A stretch of DNA of 64,000 nucleotides, taken from Prosapia bicincta. Taxonomy: Eukaryota; Arthropoda; Insecta; Hemiptera; Cercopidae. Shown in pieces: positions 34,610 through 46,954 of this stretch. The translations under genes were made by a program, and so were the position numbers. A model generated the notes under the pieces. It was given only the letters and a program-made list of their open reading frames with translations, made no database searches and had not been told where the DNA came from. Where the stretch lies: positions 239,096,690-239,160,689 of the forward strand of contig JBAIZL010000005.1 in assembly GCA_036971475.1 (NCBI GenBank), written 5' to 3'. The number at the start of each line of letters is the position of its first letter. Position 1 is the stretch's first letter.

Positions 34610-34890
34610 ACATCTTGAGGTTTTTCTACAATTACACTTTTGATATTTTCTGTTCAATGTTGTGAGTCACAGACAAAACTGTTGCTCAGGTGTGTTGCAT
34701 TGATGTGAGTCTGTGGTGTATTGGTGTTCTGTGGTGTAGTACTGGTTGTAGAGTAGTTGTTGATTATATGTTCAAATATAGTTACTCACAGCATTGAAGA
34801 ATGCGCTGACCTAGTGTAAAACGCGTCTGCTGAAAAATATCAGTAAGTAGTGTTTTTTTTTTTTTTTGCCAAATTGATACCAAAAGTATA
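34610..34890 (+). repeat. Penelope-type palindromic terminus, relative of 50.6-51.09 kb
   Basis: The end block 'gccaaattgataccaaaagt' and the inner block around 'acgcgtctgctgaaaaatat' match 51.0-51.09 kb; the left end also matches. At 34794-34826 it reads TTGAAGA, A, TGCGCT/AGTGTA (six consecutive pairs), AAAC, a hammerhead-like core with two box positions changed. Confidence 0.6.
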
Positions 34891-35389
34891 TGTACAATAT
34901 TTATGTATTATATTTTTATCTATTACTTACTAACATTTTCTTCACTAATGACTGACAACTAGACAACTCTTAATAAGTACTAGATCTTTAAACACTAAGA
35001 GATTTTTTCCAAAACAAAAAGTTGATGAGGTAATTTTTCCAAGATGTGCTAGAAGATGTAAGTAGTCTGAAATAATGTTCATTATTCTGCATCGTGATAT
35101 GGTTTTTGTCTCTATACTGATCTATTATATTTTAGGTTATTGTGTTAATATATTAAAAATGGCTTATCATGAACAAAGTATAGGTAATCAAAAGTTGTTT
35201 GAATTGTATTTAGATTGAAAAAGTGGTCAAGGTATTTCAAACAAAAGGCAATGTGATTTGGAAGGGTGAGTAAGACCAAGTTAAAAGTTGAGGCCTTTAC
35301 TCAACATTGGCAGAGGAGTCTTCATGTTTAATGTTGAACAAAGAATTTTTATAATTGTATAAAATAACATGTGACAATGTTTAATTTAA

Positions 35390-35990
35390 ATAAATGAAAC
35401 CTTTAAACCACAAATAACTTTTTCCTTTATTGAAAACCTTATGTAGATTTCAATTGCATAACAATCATCCTCAGAGGTAATTTATAATAAAAATACATTG
35501 AAGCAACATGTTTCATCAAATATATACACCGGTAACTACTTCGTCAAGCCCATTTCACATTGTCCGACCAATCACGTTGCAGTAAATTCCCCCCTCTGTA
35601 ACTAGTTCTGGTCTCTCAACTTCTGTGGTGAAAAGTTACCGTTACACATATTTCAATTTAGGCAAAATACAATAATTAATTTTAATTTTACAAAATAAGA
35701 CTACAACTAGATCCTAATTAATGAATATTAATTGAGAGATCAGGATAGGCCCTTTGTCACAATTTAATGAATTATTTTCTTCATATTTATGTATATGCAT
35801 ACTTTCAAAACTATCCTACAGACCTTTTGAATTAAAATTTTTCACTAATTTAAAATCATTTATTTCTAAAGAATGTTTGGTGTTTAAGATGTGTTCTGCA
35901 ATACTTGAATTTTTATTTGCTCCATTCAGAAAGGTTTTACCATGATTGATAATTGAACTGTTTCTATAGTGCAACAGGCACTCTTCTCCA
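35390..35990 (-). pseudogene. Second Penelope family: endonuclease C-terminus and terminal repeat
   Basis: The minus strand from about 35940 to 35700 translates to SSIAEHILNTKHSLEINDFK, then LVKNFNSKG, stop, DSFESMHIHKY, then GPILISQL. This is the conserved tail after the GIY-YIG core in Penelope proteins. A terminal region follows with a hammerhead-like core at 35446-35474: CTGAGGA, T, GATTG/CAATT, GAAATC. Its sequence differs from the 22-26 kb element, so it is an independent family. The plus-strand ORF there is a shadow. Confidence 0.75.
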
Positions 35991-36215
35991 GGCCCTTTGA
36001 CTTTCTCTCATTTCCCAAAGTTTAACTCTTATTGAAAGAAAAGCCATACTACTCAAGACATTAAGAAAAACGTAAAACAATGAACATTTCATGAAAACAA
36101 AGTTTGGAGGTTTATTTATCTGAAAGGGCTAAGGAACAAGTTAAATTAACTTAGTCCTGGATATTTTTATACAAATTCACAGTAAATTAAGTGAAGAATT
36201 AACTGAGAAACATAC

Positions 36216-36317
36216 CTTGAGAACAATGCGGTAATCTGAGATAGGTGCACGTCCTGTCCAAACAGCAAACTTACACTCATCTCCTTCTATGTGCTCTGTC
36301 ACACCTAGTTCAGACGT
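36216..36317 (-). CDS. trio: trio exon: PH1 middle strands
   Basis: Encodes TSELGVTEHIEGDECKF, AVWTGRAPISDYRIVLK, which form central beta strands of the first PH domain. It is 34 codons with both ends in phase 0. The acceptor is atgtttcag, the donor AAG|gtatgt. Confidence 0.95.
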
Positions 36318-36422
36318 CTGAAACATTTTAATAACATAAAATGTCAATTAATGTTTTCAGTAAAGTATTGTTTTAAGTAATGAACTATTTGAAATTATTG
36401 CCGATAATTATAAACAGATGTA

Positions 36423-36783
36423 CAGTAGAGTCTCAATAATTCAAGGTAGATGGGACTGAGATCCCCTCGGATTATCAAAAACTTGGATTACATGGAAATA
36501 TGTTCCTGTGAATTAGAAAAATGAGGATTATTAATGAACCTTAATAATATAGGTAATAAAAAATCCACTAAAGTTTATATAACTTTATAAGAACGTTTCT
36601 TGGACAACCGACTCATATCCTTTCCATACCGTATTGATATAAACATTTCTTGGAAGCCCAACATCATTTTTTATCAAAATGAAGAAATAGCCTTCAACAG
36701 TCCAAATTTAACGGCTATTTGAAACAGGTTCGAATTTAACGTAAGCTCGAAATATCAGGACTCGGAATAACAGCACTCTACTG
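36423..36783. mobile_element. Pogo-type MITE with TA duplication
   Basis: CAGTAGAGTCTCAATAATTC at the left and, inverted, CAGTAGAGTGCTGTTATTCC at the right, with TA directly outside each end. It is 361 bp and non-coding. It lies in the trio intron between the PH1 exons. Confidence 0.85.
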
Positions 36784-37033
36784 TACTTCATAATTCAAAA
36801 TAAAATTTTGTCTTTGATATTGACATAAAAAAATACTTGAAGGCGAACAAATTATTAATGTCTAAAACTAAGATTACAGTCTCTAGGTGAAGTCAGGGTG
36901 AAATGTTACAAGTAAGTCTGCTTAGCAGTAATATCTTATGTTGACTATAACAATGTGCTGTATGGTTGTTTCTCTCTACTTGCAAATATTAACTATCATC
37001 AGTTTTAAGTTATATGTGACTAAACAAATTTAC

Positions 37034-37294
37034 CATGAGTTTGTTTTTGTACAGGTACTTTGCTTTCCCACTTGAATCTTTTACTTCTTTACTGAACACG
37101 AGATAGAGCTCAAACAGGAAACAGTGTCGCTCTCTGCCCTTGCGGATAAGTTGCTTTGGATCCCAAACATGCAATGCATCTTGCAACACAACCTCTCCAA
37201 GTTCATCTAGGCTTATGTCACAACCTTCTAATAGGGACAAGTGCAAAGCGTCATTAGCTTTCTTTGGTACATTCAACATCACTTCCAGACCATC
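37034..37294 (-). CDS. trio: trio exon: DH1-PH1 junction and start of PH1
   Basis: 87 codons beginning DGLEVMLNVPKKANDALHLS (last helix of DH1) and running through VWDPKQLIRKGRERHCFLFE and LYLVFSKEVKDSSGKAKYLY (first PH strands). Both ends are phase 0. The acceptor is tgtttcag, the donor ATG|gtaaat. In Trio the DH1 and PH1 domains act as one unit that promotes GDP release from Rac-type GTPases at the membrane. Confidence 0.96.
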
Positions 37295-37530
37295 CTGAAA
37301 CATTGAATAAACAGATTAAATGTCTTTTTGTAATGCTTGAAATATAATGAGAGTAAGAATAAAATATCTGGTCAGTCAAAGAAACAAAGTATTAATAAAA
37401 ATGCCTAATGTAAACAAACTTTAAAAATTAATTGTTCATAGATAAATACTTATGAACAATTTCAGATAGTAATAATTATCAGACCATTTCACTTCCCAAG
37501 TGGACCGAGGTGGTAAGGATGACTTAAAAA

Positions 37531-37720
37531 GAAAAGTTGCTTGTTGTAATCATCTTGAATTCACTGATTAAACTATAATTAAATAATATTTAACAAAGTG
37601 AATACATAAGGGCTTCTTTGCTTTGCTTCGTAAAAGGAACGATTGTTTTGAAACGCATCAGCAAATAAGCTCTAACGTATTCACTTAGTTAAATATCATT
37701 TAATAATAGTAAAAAGAAAA
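37531..37720. repeat. Palindromic MITE-like repeat
   Basis: Arms at about 37561-37620 and 37655-37715 are inverted copies sharing 'agtgaatac' and 'ttaaat' blocks. A partial copy occurs at 14372-14480. It is non-coding. Confidence 0.6.
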
Positions 37721-37980
37721 GTTGTTTTTATAATTATCTGAAATTATAGGTAATCATACCCTTGGTTAGACATTACATTCTACTATGAACAGAATTAGTA
37801 GAAGCCAGTAGCAACCGAATTTCATGTTCTATAGTAAACTGATACAATGAACTACTTGTTAAGTCAGAGGCATGGACAACTCAACATCTTAGTATAAAAT
37901 ATCGAGTGAGAAATAATTTTTGTCAACTAAATATATATAAAAAATGATAATAATAATAAAGGAGAAAATAGATTCAGTAG

Positions 37981-37982
<2 letters not shown>

Positions 37983-38011
<29 letters not shown>
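37983..38011. repeat. (TG)n microsatellite
   Basis: A perfect TG run in an intron. Confidence 0.95.
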
Positions 38012-38013
<2 letters not shown>

Positions 38014-38019
38014 TAAACT

Positions 38020-39767
38020 GTGTTGTCTAAACTCTTTGGTGTTAATCTAAAAACTTATAGCTGTGAAGCCATAATCTATCAATAAGAATAATTGTCTTAA
38101 AATATTTTGCAACACTCTTTTAGTATCAATTTACTCTATTTTATTTACTCAATAAATTTTTACCCTCTTTCTGATTAACATTTTAAATGATAAATGAATA
38201 TAACACACAAAAATAATTAAAACCACCCAAAACCCTATTGCATTCTAGTTAGTAGTAAGCATATAATATTGAACATAAGTAAAATGGGAATCAGATAGGT
38301 CCAAAAGTACACAGATGTTCTCCCTATAAATCTATGAAGAGGCACTGGAATGTACACCTCAGTACATCTTTCATGTTACAATAGTGCAGTTAACCCTAGT
38401 ACATGTATTATGTTCTGTTTTATAATTTGTATTTCTTGAAGGTTTATTTATAAATGATGAATTTAGGTAGTGGTTAATAACAAGGTTTGTTTGTGGAAGA
38501 TATTGTGTCAGACTTGTTAGAACATCATGTAAAACCAGCAGATTAAATTAAACACTTAAAAACTGTATATGCAAAACAGCTTACTCAAGATCTTGGACTG
38601 AAATGACACAAAAATGTAAATAATATTAAAGAGACAATTTTGTTTACTAATGTAAGGATAGTAATATTATTATAAGTACTCAAATATAATTAAGGTTGAA
38701 AACAAAATTTATTGGGGGCTTTTACTTTGTATTGAGACTAGCAAGTAAAAAATTACAATTTTTATTTATTTTTTACGGCTATAAATGATAAATTCTTGAC
38801 TTTAGTCTACAATACCTTTTTCTTCACCGGTACAAACATAGGCCATGTTTTTCTCTTTGAATTTTCCTTATGTTTTCTGAACATTATGAGATAAAGTCAG
38901 AACACAGTTGACTTTCTCACTCACACTACTACACACCTTCTATTGCATAAATTCACTGTAACAATAATCATTTTAGTCTTGGCTATCTTATCTTTAACTG
39001 CCAATAGCACACAGATTACAACTGGTGACTGGTCCGAGTAGAAACAATATTCTATTGAATGTACTAGGCCTACAGGCATTGTTTGATGTAAATATAATTT
39101 CACACAATTATCCACACTGATGTGAATAAGATAAACATTTCCTCCTGTAATTACAGCTTTACTGAAAGTTAACTTTGACTTTTATTTGTTGTAAAATGTA
39201 CTTCTTTTAATGCATTACAACACTCACAGCCATCTTGACAAGCTTGATCAGTCAATTTGTTTGATCAACTATTTCTGTTATCAAAATGAAGACATTTTTA
39301 TTAACTACAACTTATCTATTGGCTTGCATTTTGGTATTGTTTTTAACAGTTCTAGCATTATTAAAAGGGTATTTCATTCGTCATAAATCTAGCATCATTC
39401 ATACAAGTAAATTTACTTACAAATATAAACACACACATATATATATATGTATATATAAAATGTATACATATTTAGTAACTAATACAGACACATACACAAT
39501 TTGGCATGTTGAATACTACAGATATTTAATTTGTTTGTCATAAAACCATACTGATATTATTGACACAATGAGATATATTTTGTACATAAACAATTTTTGT
39601 GGGTTGGGTATTTTCACTACTGCCCAAAAAAATTTAATTAAAATTTTTTAATAAAGTTCTATATTCAGAATAAATTAATAATATTCTTGGATATAAGTTT
39701 CCGGATAGTTGAATTTTGTTGTAACAGCCCCCCCCCCCACCCCATTATCTATACTAAACCAACTCAC
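38020..39767. other. trio intron; no exon or element seen
   Basis: AT-rich sequence. A plus-strand open frame at 39286-39543 starts with a hydrophobic run but has no splice or domain support and low-complexity 3' codons. I do not call it a gene. Confidence 0.45.
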
Positions 39768-39992
39768 CTTAATCTCGCCTTGTCCTTCATCACAGCATGA
39801 CTGCAAGTCCTTAAGAAGCAATTGATACTTAGTTATCCTCTGAACAGGTTTGATTAGGTAAGCAGCTATTGGATGTTCGACTCGGTGTTTTTTCTGTAAT
39901 TCTTCAAAAAATGTACCACCATGCTGGACCAACAATGAATTTGATTCGGTTTTATTTTTACAATACTTGACGTACATGTCAAACTTAATGGC
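39768..39992 (-). CDS. trio: trio exon: DH1 core with the conserved GTPase-contact helix
   Basis: 75 codons, phase 0 at both ends: [14 protein letters not shown], then [37 protein letters not shown]. The [13 protein letters not shown] block is the signature conserved region of Dbl-homology domains that contacts the GTPase switches. It is fully intact, so this exchange domain is predicted to be active. The acceptor is tgatttttag, the donor AAG|gtgagt. Confidence 0.97.
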
Positions 39993-40889
39993 CTAAAAAT
40001 CAAAAATAAATCATCTTGAACAACAACAACTTTTGATAATCTACCTAAGCTCATATTATTTGATATATTGCTATTACTTGAAGTTTGTGTTACTAAAACA
40101 ATATCTTAAATCAAGAACCCTTTTTTATCAATCTACCCCAAATTTGGTTTAAGCAGTCTTCCAATCTAAAAAACAATAATTTTATATTATCAGACTTTAA
40201 AACAAAACAAAAACAAATACAATTCCTCATGACTCCTCCCATATAAAGGCTTAGATGTAAATAATGTCCAATACACCATAAAACAACCAATTCCAATGAA
40301 ATAAGAAATTGTAATTATAATATTTGCTCATAAAAATGTTATATACAGATTGTCTAAACATAATAATAATAAACGCCCAAAGACATGAAGAATATAGGTG
40401 AACCAATAGTCCAGTACGCTGCTTGTAATATCAAGTTTTTTGATTAGTGTTGCCCCAGAAAAACAATTAAATGACTAAGCTCAGATTACAACTCCTTAAA
40501 ATTTATAAGATAAGAATAATATCAACAAGACACCAATTCAAGAAACCGACAAAACTAGACATAATATAATTTCAATCACATATCTTATGGTAGATATATA
40601 TTTCCTCCCAAAAACACATTATTGATGTCAAAGAAACTTATACAGTTGTATATATCTGTGAAAATAAAAAATTTAAACAACCTGTGATGCATGATTTGAA
40701 AATATGAAAGTTAGGTACACCTGAGATAAATATCATTCCATACCTTCTTATCTGATATCAAGTGCTTCTGAAATGTAAACAATTATTTATGTGTCTAAAC
40801 TATGTAAATAGTCTCGATTATTAACAAAGTCTGTTAAGTCTCCTAATCTACTCAGTAACTCTACCATAATTATTCTCATATTTTTTTGT

Positions 40890-41398
40890 AGAAGACAGAA
40901 CCGAAGAAAAGGGACAGACCTCAATTTTCGGAAGCCAATAGGCTTCCGCAACGCTACTAAAAGGTCACATTGTAAGAAAAATTTTACTTATGACTATTTA
41001 TTGTCATATATCGTAAATAATAATGAAATAAATAATTTATCAGAAGAAAAAAAACATTTTGAATGCTTTTCAGCTAATATTATGACGTCACAGTTATCGG
41101 AAGCCAATAGACTTTCACAGTACCGCTAGAAGATACCATTGTAAAAAATTACACTTTTGCCTATTTATTGTTCTATATACATTCTGTCGAGTAAATGGTA
41201 TGTCTCTCACACCAACAGTGTTATAATGACACCAAGTAGGGTTGTCTGAATCATCATCATCTGACTCACGTTCATGTCTGTAGATATAGGTTCACCATCT
41301 AGATTGGCGGCATCAATGTCACTGGACATATAGGCTTCCGCCGCACCCGAGAAGCCGCCACTTGGAAGCCGATAGGCTTCCGCCGCAGCCAACGTGTT
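40890..41398 (-). pseudogene. piggyBac-type transposon end with transposase N-terminus
   Basis: TTAA at 41395-41398 is followed on the minus strand by CACGTTGGCTGCGGCGGAAG, a typical piggyBac-like terminus. Minus-strand frames give MSSDIDAANLDGEPI near 41330. After a frameshift comes ESDDDDSDNPTWC and GVRDIPFTRQN, matching the acidic N-terminal segment of piggyBac transposases. A palindrome of the form GGAAGCCNATAGGCTTCC recurs, some copies partial, near 40934, 41098, 41330 and 41372. Two roughly 85-bp direct repeats follow at 40930-41015 and 41096-41180. The other terminus was not found. Confidence 0.75.
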
Positions 41399-42027
41399 AA
41401 TGAAGGAGAAAAGTGCTCTCAGGCAAAAGTTGAGAGAGACTAACTGCATTGTAACTCCTAAGCTATTCTATCAAACAGCTAGACAATGGATGTTCAACAG
41501 TGATGGGAGAGTTGTGCCCATGCAAAAGTATTTTCACTCTTCACAGCCAGGTCTCTTCAAATTTTCAAACGTAATCTTTTAATTTTAAAGCATGGAACTG
41601 TAGAGTTCTTAAAGATGTAAGTTATTTGGGAAACTATACTGTTACATGATCTCATGGTAATATTCTATTCTTATCTTCACTGCGCTCATCTGTTATTAGG
41701 GTTTCATTTGTCTACTAAGCTACATAATTTTCTTGTTTTATCTACAGTATTGTATTTATTTGCTCAAATAAAAAAAATAATAAATTATTTAGCATAATAT
41801 ACCAACTTGAATAAAATTATTAGATCATATTGCAACTGACTTTCATAAAACTAATCTCTTCTACATTTCTACAGTTATGTGCCTGAAAATGAGAAACTTA
41901 TACTTTTTTTAAATCAAGTATGATTTTTCTTCATGTACATTTAATGTATAAGTGATGAATGTAGCCACAAAAAGTGTTACTAAAATTACAATACACATAA
42001 CACACATAAATATATAAAAATACATAC

Positions 42028-42271
42028 CCAGGTAACAAAACAATGACCCACATCTTCCGGCATCGTTTCATATTTTTCTAATTCCTTCAGGAAAACATCG
42101 TGGTGAAAATCTCGAATATCTTCAATATTACCAAAAATGATTGACTCTTTCCCTTGTATGCCAACTGGAACATTATTATGATTTCTCATCTCTTCCAAAA
42201 ATACTTTAATGCAAATGTCCAAATCTTTCACATAAGTTCTTTCAGTCTGTAACAGCTCTGCCATTATAAAT
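42028..42271 (-). CDS. trio: trio exon: start of DH1
   Basis: One base completes Glu, then [20 protein letters not shown] and [20 protein letters not shown], ending ...VGHCFVTW. The first block is conserved region 1 of DH domains: a Glu-rich helix that binds the GTPase, with the key Glu in ...QTER... present. The acceptor is tgtttcag, the donor TGG|gtatgt; it ends in phase 0. Confidence 0.97.
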
Positions 42272-43030
42272 CTGAAACAAATTAAGAATACATTATGTTT
42301 TTGTTAAAGATTATAGGAATTAAAACTAGACTATACCTCAATCTGCAATTACAAATAAAGTCCTGCTTTATTCAATATTGCTGCACTTTCTGAACTGTTA
42401 TAAGAAAAGACTAGCAAAAACTGTAAAGAGAAATAAATGTCACTGTAGTTGTGGAAACTTTATGTAGATTTTCATGTTGAAAATTATTTTATGAACCTGA
42501 TGAGAAATGAAGTTAGTTACATTCTAATTACACATGCAGAATGTCTTTTAGGTAACAGAACTAAAGTAAATGCTGTGTGAAAAATATTACCTCGACGATG
42601 TGTGTGGAACACAAAATGATTACAACTAAAAGTGCTTATAGAATATATAACCCAAATTACCTGAAAAACACCTCTTTGGTTAGGATAAACAAAGCAATAC
42701 AGAGATTGTAGTTACAGCTTTGAGGGTGGCAAAATGTTTGGCTATAAAATTACTACAAACTTAGGGTAATTCGTAGATGAAGTGCATCCTGATGATAAAT
42801 CATGTATTAAACACCAATGTTCATATTCAAACCACTGGTGATCTACAGTGTTAAGTTCCCTAAAAATAGGAATCTAAGATCAGGAGTATTTTGTTTATTA
42901 TAACTGGGCGAGGAATAATCAAAATGTGTAATTTTTAATTGGCACTGAGGAAGGTAGCATGTAATCATTCAAATCAATTTTTAAATTGAAGTCATTTGTT
43001 TGTCATAGCAAATCATCGGTAATGAAATAA
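42272..43030. other. trio intron
   Basis: AT-rich intronic sequence without recognisable features. Confidence 0.5.
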
Positions 43031-43288
43031 TCGGTAATTATTAAAATCAGTAACTACCACTTCGATCTGATACATTTTTTTTCCTAATCAATTTGACCTT
43101 GCTGAACACGAATCTGAAGTTATTTTTAATGGCAAACACATATTAACCTAAGAAAACCAGGTCAGGTCAGGTCAGGTTAGGTTGTTTTTTTTAATGTGTT
43201 TGCAGTAAAAAATACATCAGATTCGTGATCAGGAAAAAAAATCTGGCAGATCGGAGAGGTAGTCGCTGATCTTAATAATTACCAAATA
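43031..43288. repeat. Palindromic MITE with telomere-like centre
   Basis: Arms at about 43031-43144 and 43189-43288 are inverted copies sharing 'ggtaattattaa', 'gatctg' and 'cgaatctga'. The 45-bp centre contains AGGTC repeats running into AGGTTAGGTT, close to the insect telomere unit TTAGG. It is non-coding. Confidence 0.7.
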
Positions 43289-44787
43289 ATTCTCAATACA
43301 CCCAACTGGAGATATAATGAGCTACACAAATAGAAAGGCTGTTTATGTTTCTAAACAAATAATATGTACTTTCAAAGAGCTGTCAGTGCCAAATACAAAG
43401 GCACTTAATGAGGGAAAAATCACAGTGTTTTAAAGACTGTTATCATTATCCTGCCTCAGGGAGTCATTTAAAACTATGACAGGGAGTCATGAATGCCAGA
43501 AACTATACTAATTAGTTGTGATTTGCACAAGATACTAATAATGTGTGAAATATGAAGTAGCAGACGTCATGGTAAAAGTGATGGCTCTCCATCATTAGTG
43601 TTATGTTAGACCATGATATTATGAAGGATGCCAAATCCCCTCCCATAAAATTATTTTCAATTTCAAATCCATCTAAAAATACTGATTGTTTTAAAAATAA
43701 CAATTCCCAAAACAGTGTCAGTTTATCATATTTGTAGGTCACTGAGTCTGTTTCACAAACTTACTTTTAGGTATGTGATAAGACTTCTAAAATGACTTGT
43801 TAATGTATCAGCCACTGGTTTTGTTACAGCTACTGAACCAGAAAATCCAATTAACTCTGACGCTATAATTAACTTTTCTCAAGTTTTGTTTCAACTGATA
43901 CTGTCTGGACACACAATAGCTCAATAAGTGATAATCAAACCAGATATATATTTTAAACAACCTCAATTTGTGTCTCTTTCCTGTGCTTGTTGAAAACAAG
44001 AGAAGGATGCAACAAAAATAAGTTCCTTATTGAAAATACTCATCTTCTACCAAGATTTTACTGAACTGAAGCTGACTGTATACAAAAAGTACAATAACAT
44101 ACCATAAAGGGATTTAATAATGTTCTTTAATAATGATTGTTCGTTCATAGCCACCTTATTAATATTTACGACTAATCAGACATCTTGAAAGCCTTATCTG
44201 TTTGTTGGAAGTATACCCAATACTATGGCATATTTCTAACAACCACCCTTTTATGTCTTTTTTTCTAGAAACTATATATTATGAATGTTGACAAGCATCA
44301 CAGATGTTTGAATGCCATAATAACTACTGTCCGAAACAATCCTGTTGAGTTCATTGAAAAGAACAGCAGGATTTTCTGAAAAAAAATTCATTAGCCAATA
44401 TATCTTTTTTCCACAAGATTGTCTCCTTTAATGAGTTTTTTGCATTTTCTACTGAAACAGTTGACTGCAGTTTTACTTAAAAAATCAATAATTTGTTGTT
44501 ATAAGACATTACATACTTCACACTAATAAGTTGGATTTATGATTCCACTGTTGGGACAAACCACTTCCTTTTACTCAGTGAACATCAACATTTTGTAGAG
44601 TAAAAAAAGGTTTGATGAATAAATCAGCTTTCTAATTATTTATTAAACATTATTAATAAAAAACAATAAAATATCTTAGAAAATAAAACATTAAAAAAAA
44701 ACAATTTTTATATATCTTAAATTTTAACGTCTTTTATTAAACGATTTTAATTTGTTAACCTCATTTTAAACATGTTTCTTATTCAGT

Positions 44788-44790
<3 letters not shown>

Positions 44791-44838
<48 letters not shown>
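44791..44838. repeat. (AC)n microsatellite
   Basis: A perfect AC run followed by a purine-rich GA stretch. Confidence 0.95.
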
Positions 44839-44839
<1 letters not shown>

Positions 44840-44987
44840 AGAGAAAAAGAGTAAGAAGGAGAGAAAGAGGAGAGGGACAGTAAGAGAGGAGGAACAAGAG
44901 AATTTAATTGCTTTTTGCTCAACTACAATAATTAATGTGGGTGACTAGCTCAAATAATTTAATTCTTGAATTAGAATTACTGCTTAC

Positions 44988-45152
44988 TCTTTTCTTCTAG
45001 CTGATCTTCGTTTTTCTTCATTCAATTCCTTTAAGTCCTTGGTAGAATCCTTGACTTTTGATTCAAGGGACGGATCAGAGTTTCGATCGATTGATAAATC
45101 TTGTCGACTTTCTCCTTCTACTTGTATGCCAAGTGTACCTTCCAGCTGGCCT
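44988..45152 (-). CDS. trio: trio exon: linker between last spectrin repeat and DH1
   Basis: It starts one base into a codon and encodes GQLEGTLGIQVEGESRQ, a Ser/Asp-rich middle, then the conserved basic helix DLKELNEEKRRSARRK that leads into DH1. The acceptor is gattttgcag, the donor AGA|gtaagc; it ends two bases into Glu. The order and phases match the flanking exons exactly. Confidence 0.95.
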
Positions 45153-45159
45153 CTGCAAA

Positions 45160-46950
45160 ATCAAAATTTGTATGAATGAAATAAACAAAGATATAAAAGA
45201 GTTCTGAAAACATTTCATGATGCCCAATAACCACAAACAAGTTGCAAATAATGTTATTAAAGAGTATCTTTGATTGAGTTCAAAATCTTCTGACATTTTA
45301 AGTCTTTTACCATTGTGCACTAGCAAATAAAACCTCCACATACAAAATTGTTTCACAAAATGTATCAGATATGGGTTACCAAAGTCTGTTACAGAGAAAA
45401 AGACAAGAATAGTAAATTATTTTTAATTTTTAGTATCAAATAGTAACAATAGCTTATTGTATTGGTTTTCACTTATCTTTTATGTTAAGTAAGTTGTAGT
45501 TATATAGAGTAAAGGGTGGTTGAATTCACTGAGAAGACAACAGTAGAAATGCTTTTAATAAATAAAACATTTATTCTGTATGTGTAGTCAATTTACTAAA
45601 GCAGTTATAAACCAAACTTAAATAATATTTATAGGTATTTTATTCAAAATGGTAGTATTAATGACACAAATTAAATATTAAAAAAAAATAATAATAAACC
45701 AATCTTATTTAAAAAAATAAAATGATTCAATCTCAATATAATAAATTTCATAAACAACATATTTATATTTATGTAGTCAACCAAAACTCCAATTTTTTTC
45801 AAAAGGAATTTTAAAACCTTGCTGGTGTTTATTATAAAACTGTACCTATAAAAGCAGTAAATTTTTAAACAGGCTATTTCCCCAAAATCATTACTGCCAT
45901 TTTTAATAGTAGAAAACCCTACATAAGTTTCTTAATGTTAAATTGCTTACAAAACATTTAAAATAAAAAATATCTCATAAACAAAACTTTTAGAAACTAA
46001 ATAGAAAGGTTGGTTATATTTGAATTTGAAAATTTATTATTATACTAACAGTCAATTGAAACAAACATACATAATACAAAACATAAAGCATAAAATTAGT
46101 GCTTTTGTTTATGGGTTTTTAAAAATTAATATCGACATTTGTTAATTATCAGGTTTTACATTTTTATAGATCTTGTGACTTCCTGTTTTTTGTTCAAATG
46201 AGCAAAAAGTCAATAAAGATTCAAATAAAAAAAGTTAAAAAAACATTAAATTTAAACCTAGATAATCAGTTTTCTGTTAAGTCTGCGTTGTCAGAGATAT
46301 GTCTGAAGATTTATGATGCAAACAGGTCAAGGAATAACTAACAAAAAAACTCATAAAATATAAATTGGGATATTGGCAAAACCTTACACAAAACTTCAAC
46401 AAAATAGAATTAATTATCAGGGCTATTATTTTTTGTTGTATGGATGTTTGCAAACATTTCATTCTAAAATTTAATTTAACAATATTTTTAGCAAAAACTG
46501 AATAACTAATCAGTTACTATTCTATTTTCAATTGAAGTGCACCAGAAAATGTTAACACAATTTATATGCTTCTTAAAGTCAGATTGCGCAATTTTTATAC
46601 CTCCATTTCTTCAACAGCACTGAGCTATTTAAAATAATTTCTTCAACAATTACAACAAAATTTTGAAGAAATCTTTTGCACATTGAAGTTTTGGCAGTTA
46701 TTAACAGTTCAGGTAATAAAGTAAAAAACTTATTGTTTTCATACATACTGAGTTGGAAATCACTCAAAGAAAATAATAAATCAAACAGATTTAGGACTAT
46801 TAAACTCATTTTGTTTTAATATAATTAAGGCAACTAAAACATTAACATGGGAAACATTGTAATACAACCATTTTCTAGTTTTGTTCTTTTAAAAAGATCA
46901 TTAATTTCTAACGCCACCTAAAGCAGGAATAAAACATAAAGGACAAAATA
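45160..46950. other. trio intron; no exon or element seen
   Basis: Very AT-rich sequence with only short chance frames. Confidence 0.5.
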
Positions 46951-46954
46951 CAAC

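Noticed and set aside
35754..35945. Plus-strand frame in the trio intron
   Set aside because: The opposite strand encodes the Penelope endonuclease tail.
39286..39543. Possible secreted peptide gene with hydrophobic start
   Set aside because: No splice, promoter or homology evidence; the C-terminal codons come from AT/AC low-complexity sequence.
41207..41449. Complete small protein gene
   Set aside because: Only its first part matches a piggyBac N-terminus; the rest is read out of frame after an indel.
43150..43190. Interstitial telomere
   Set aside because: Only a couple of degenerate TTAGG-like units; too short and inside a palindromic repeat.
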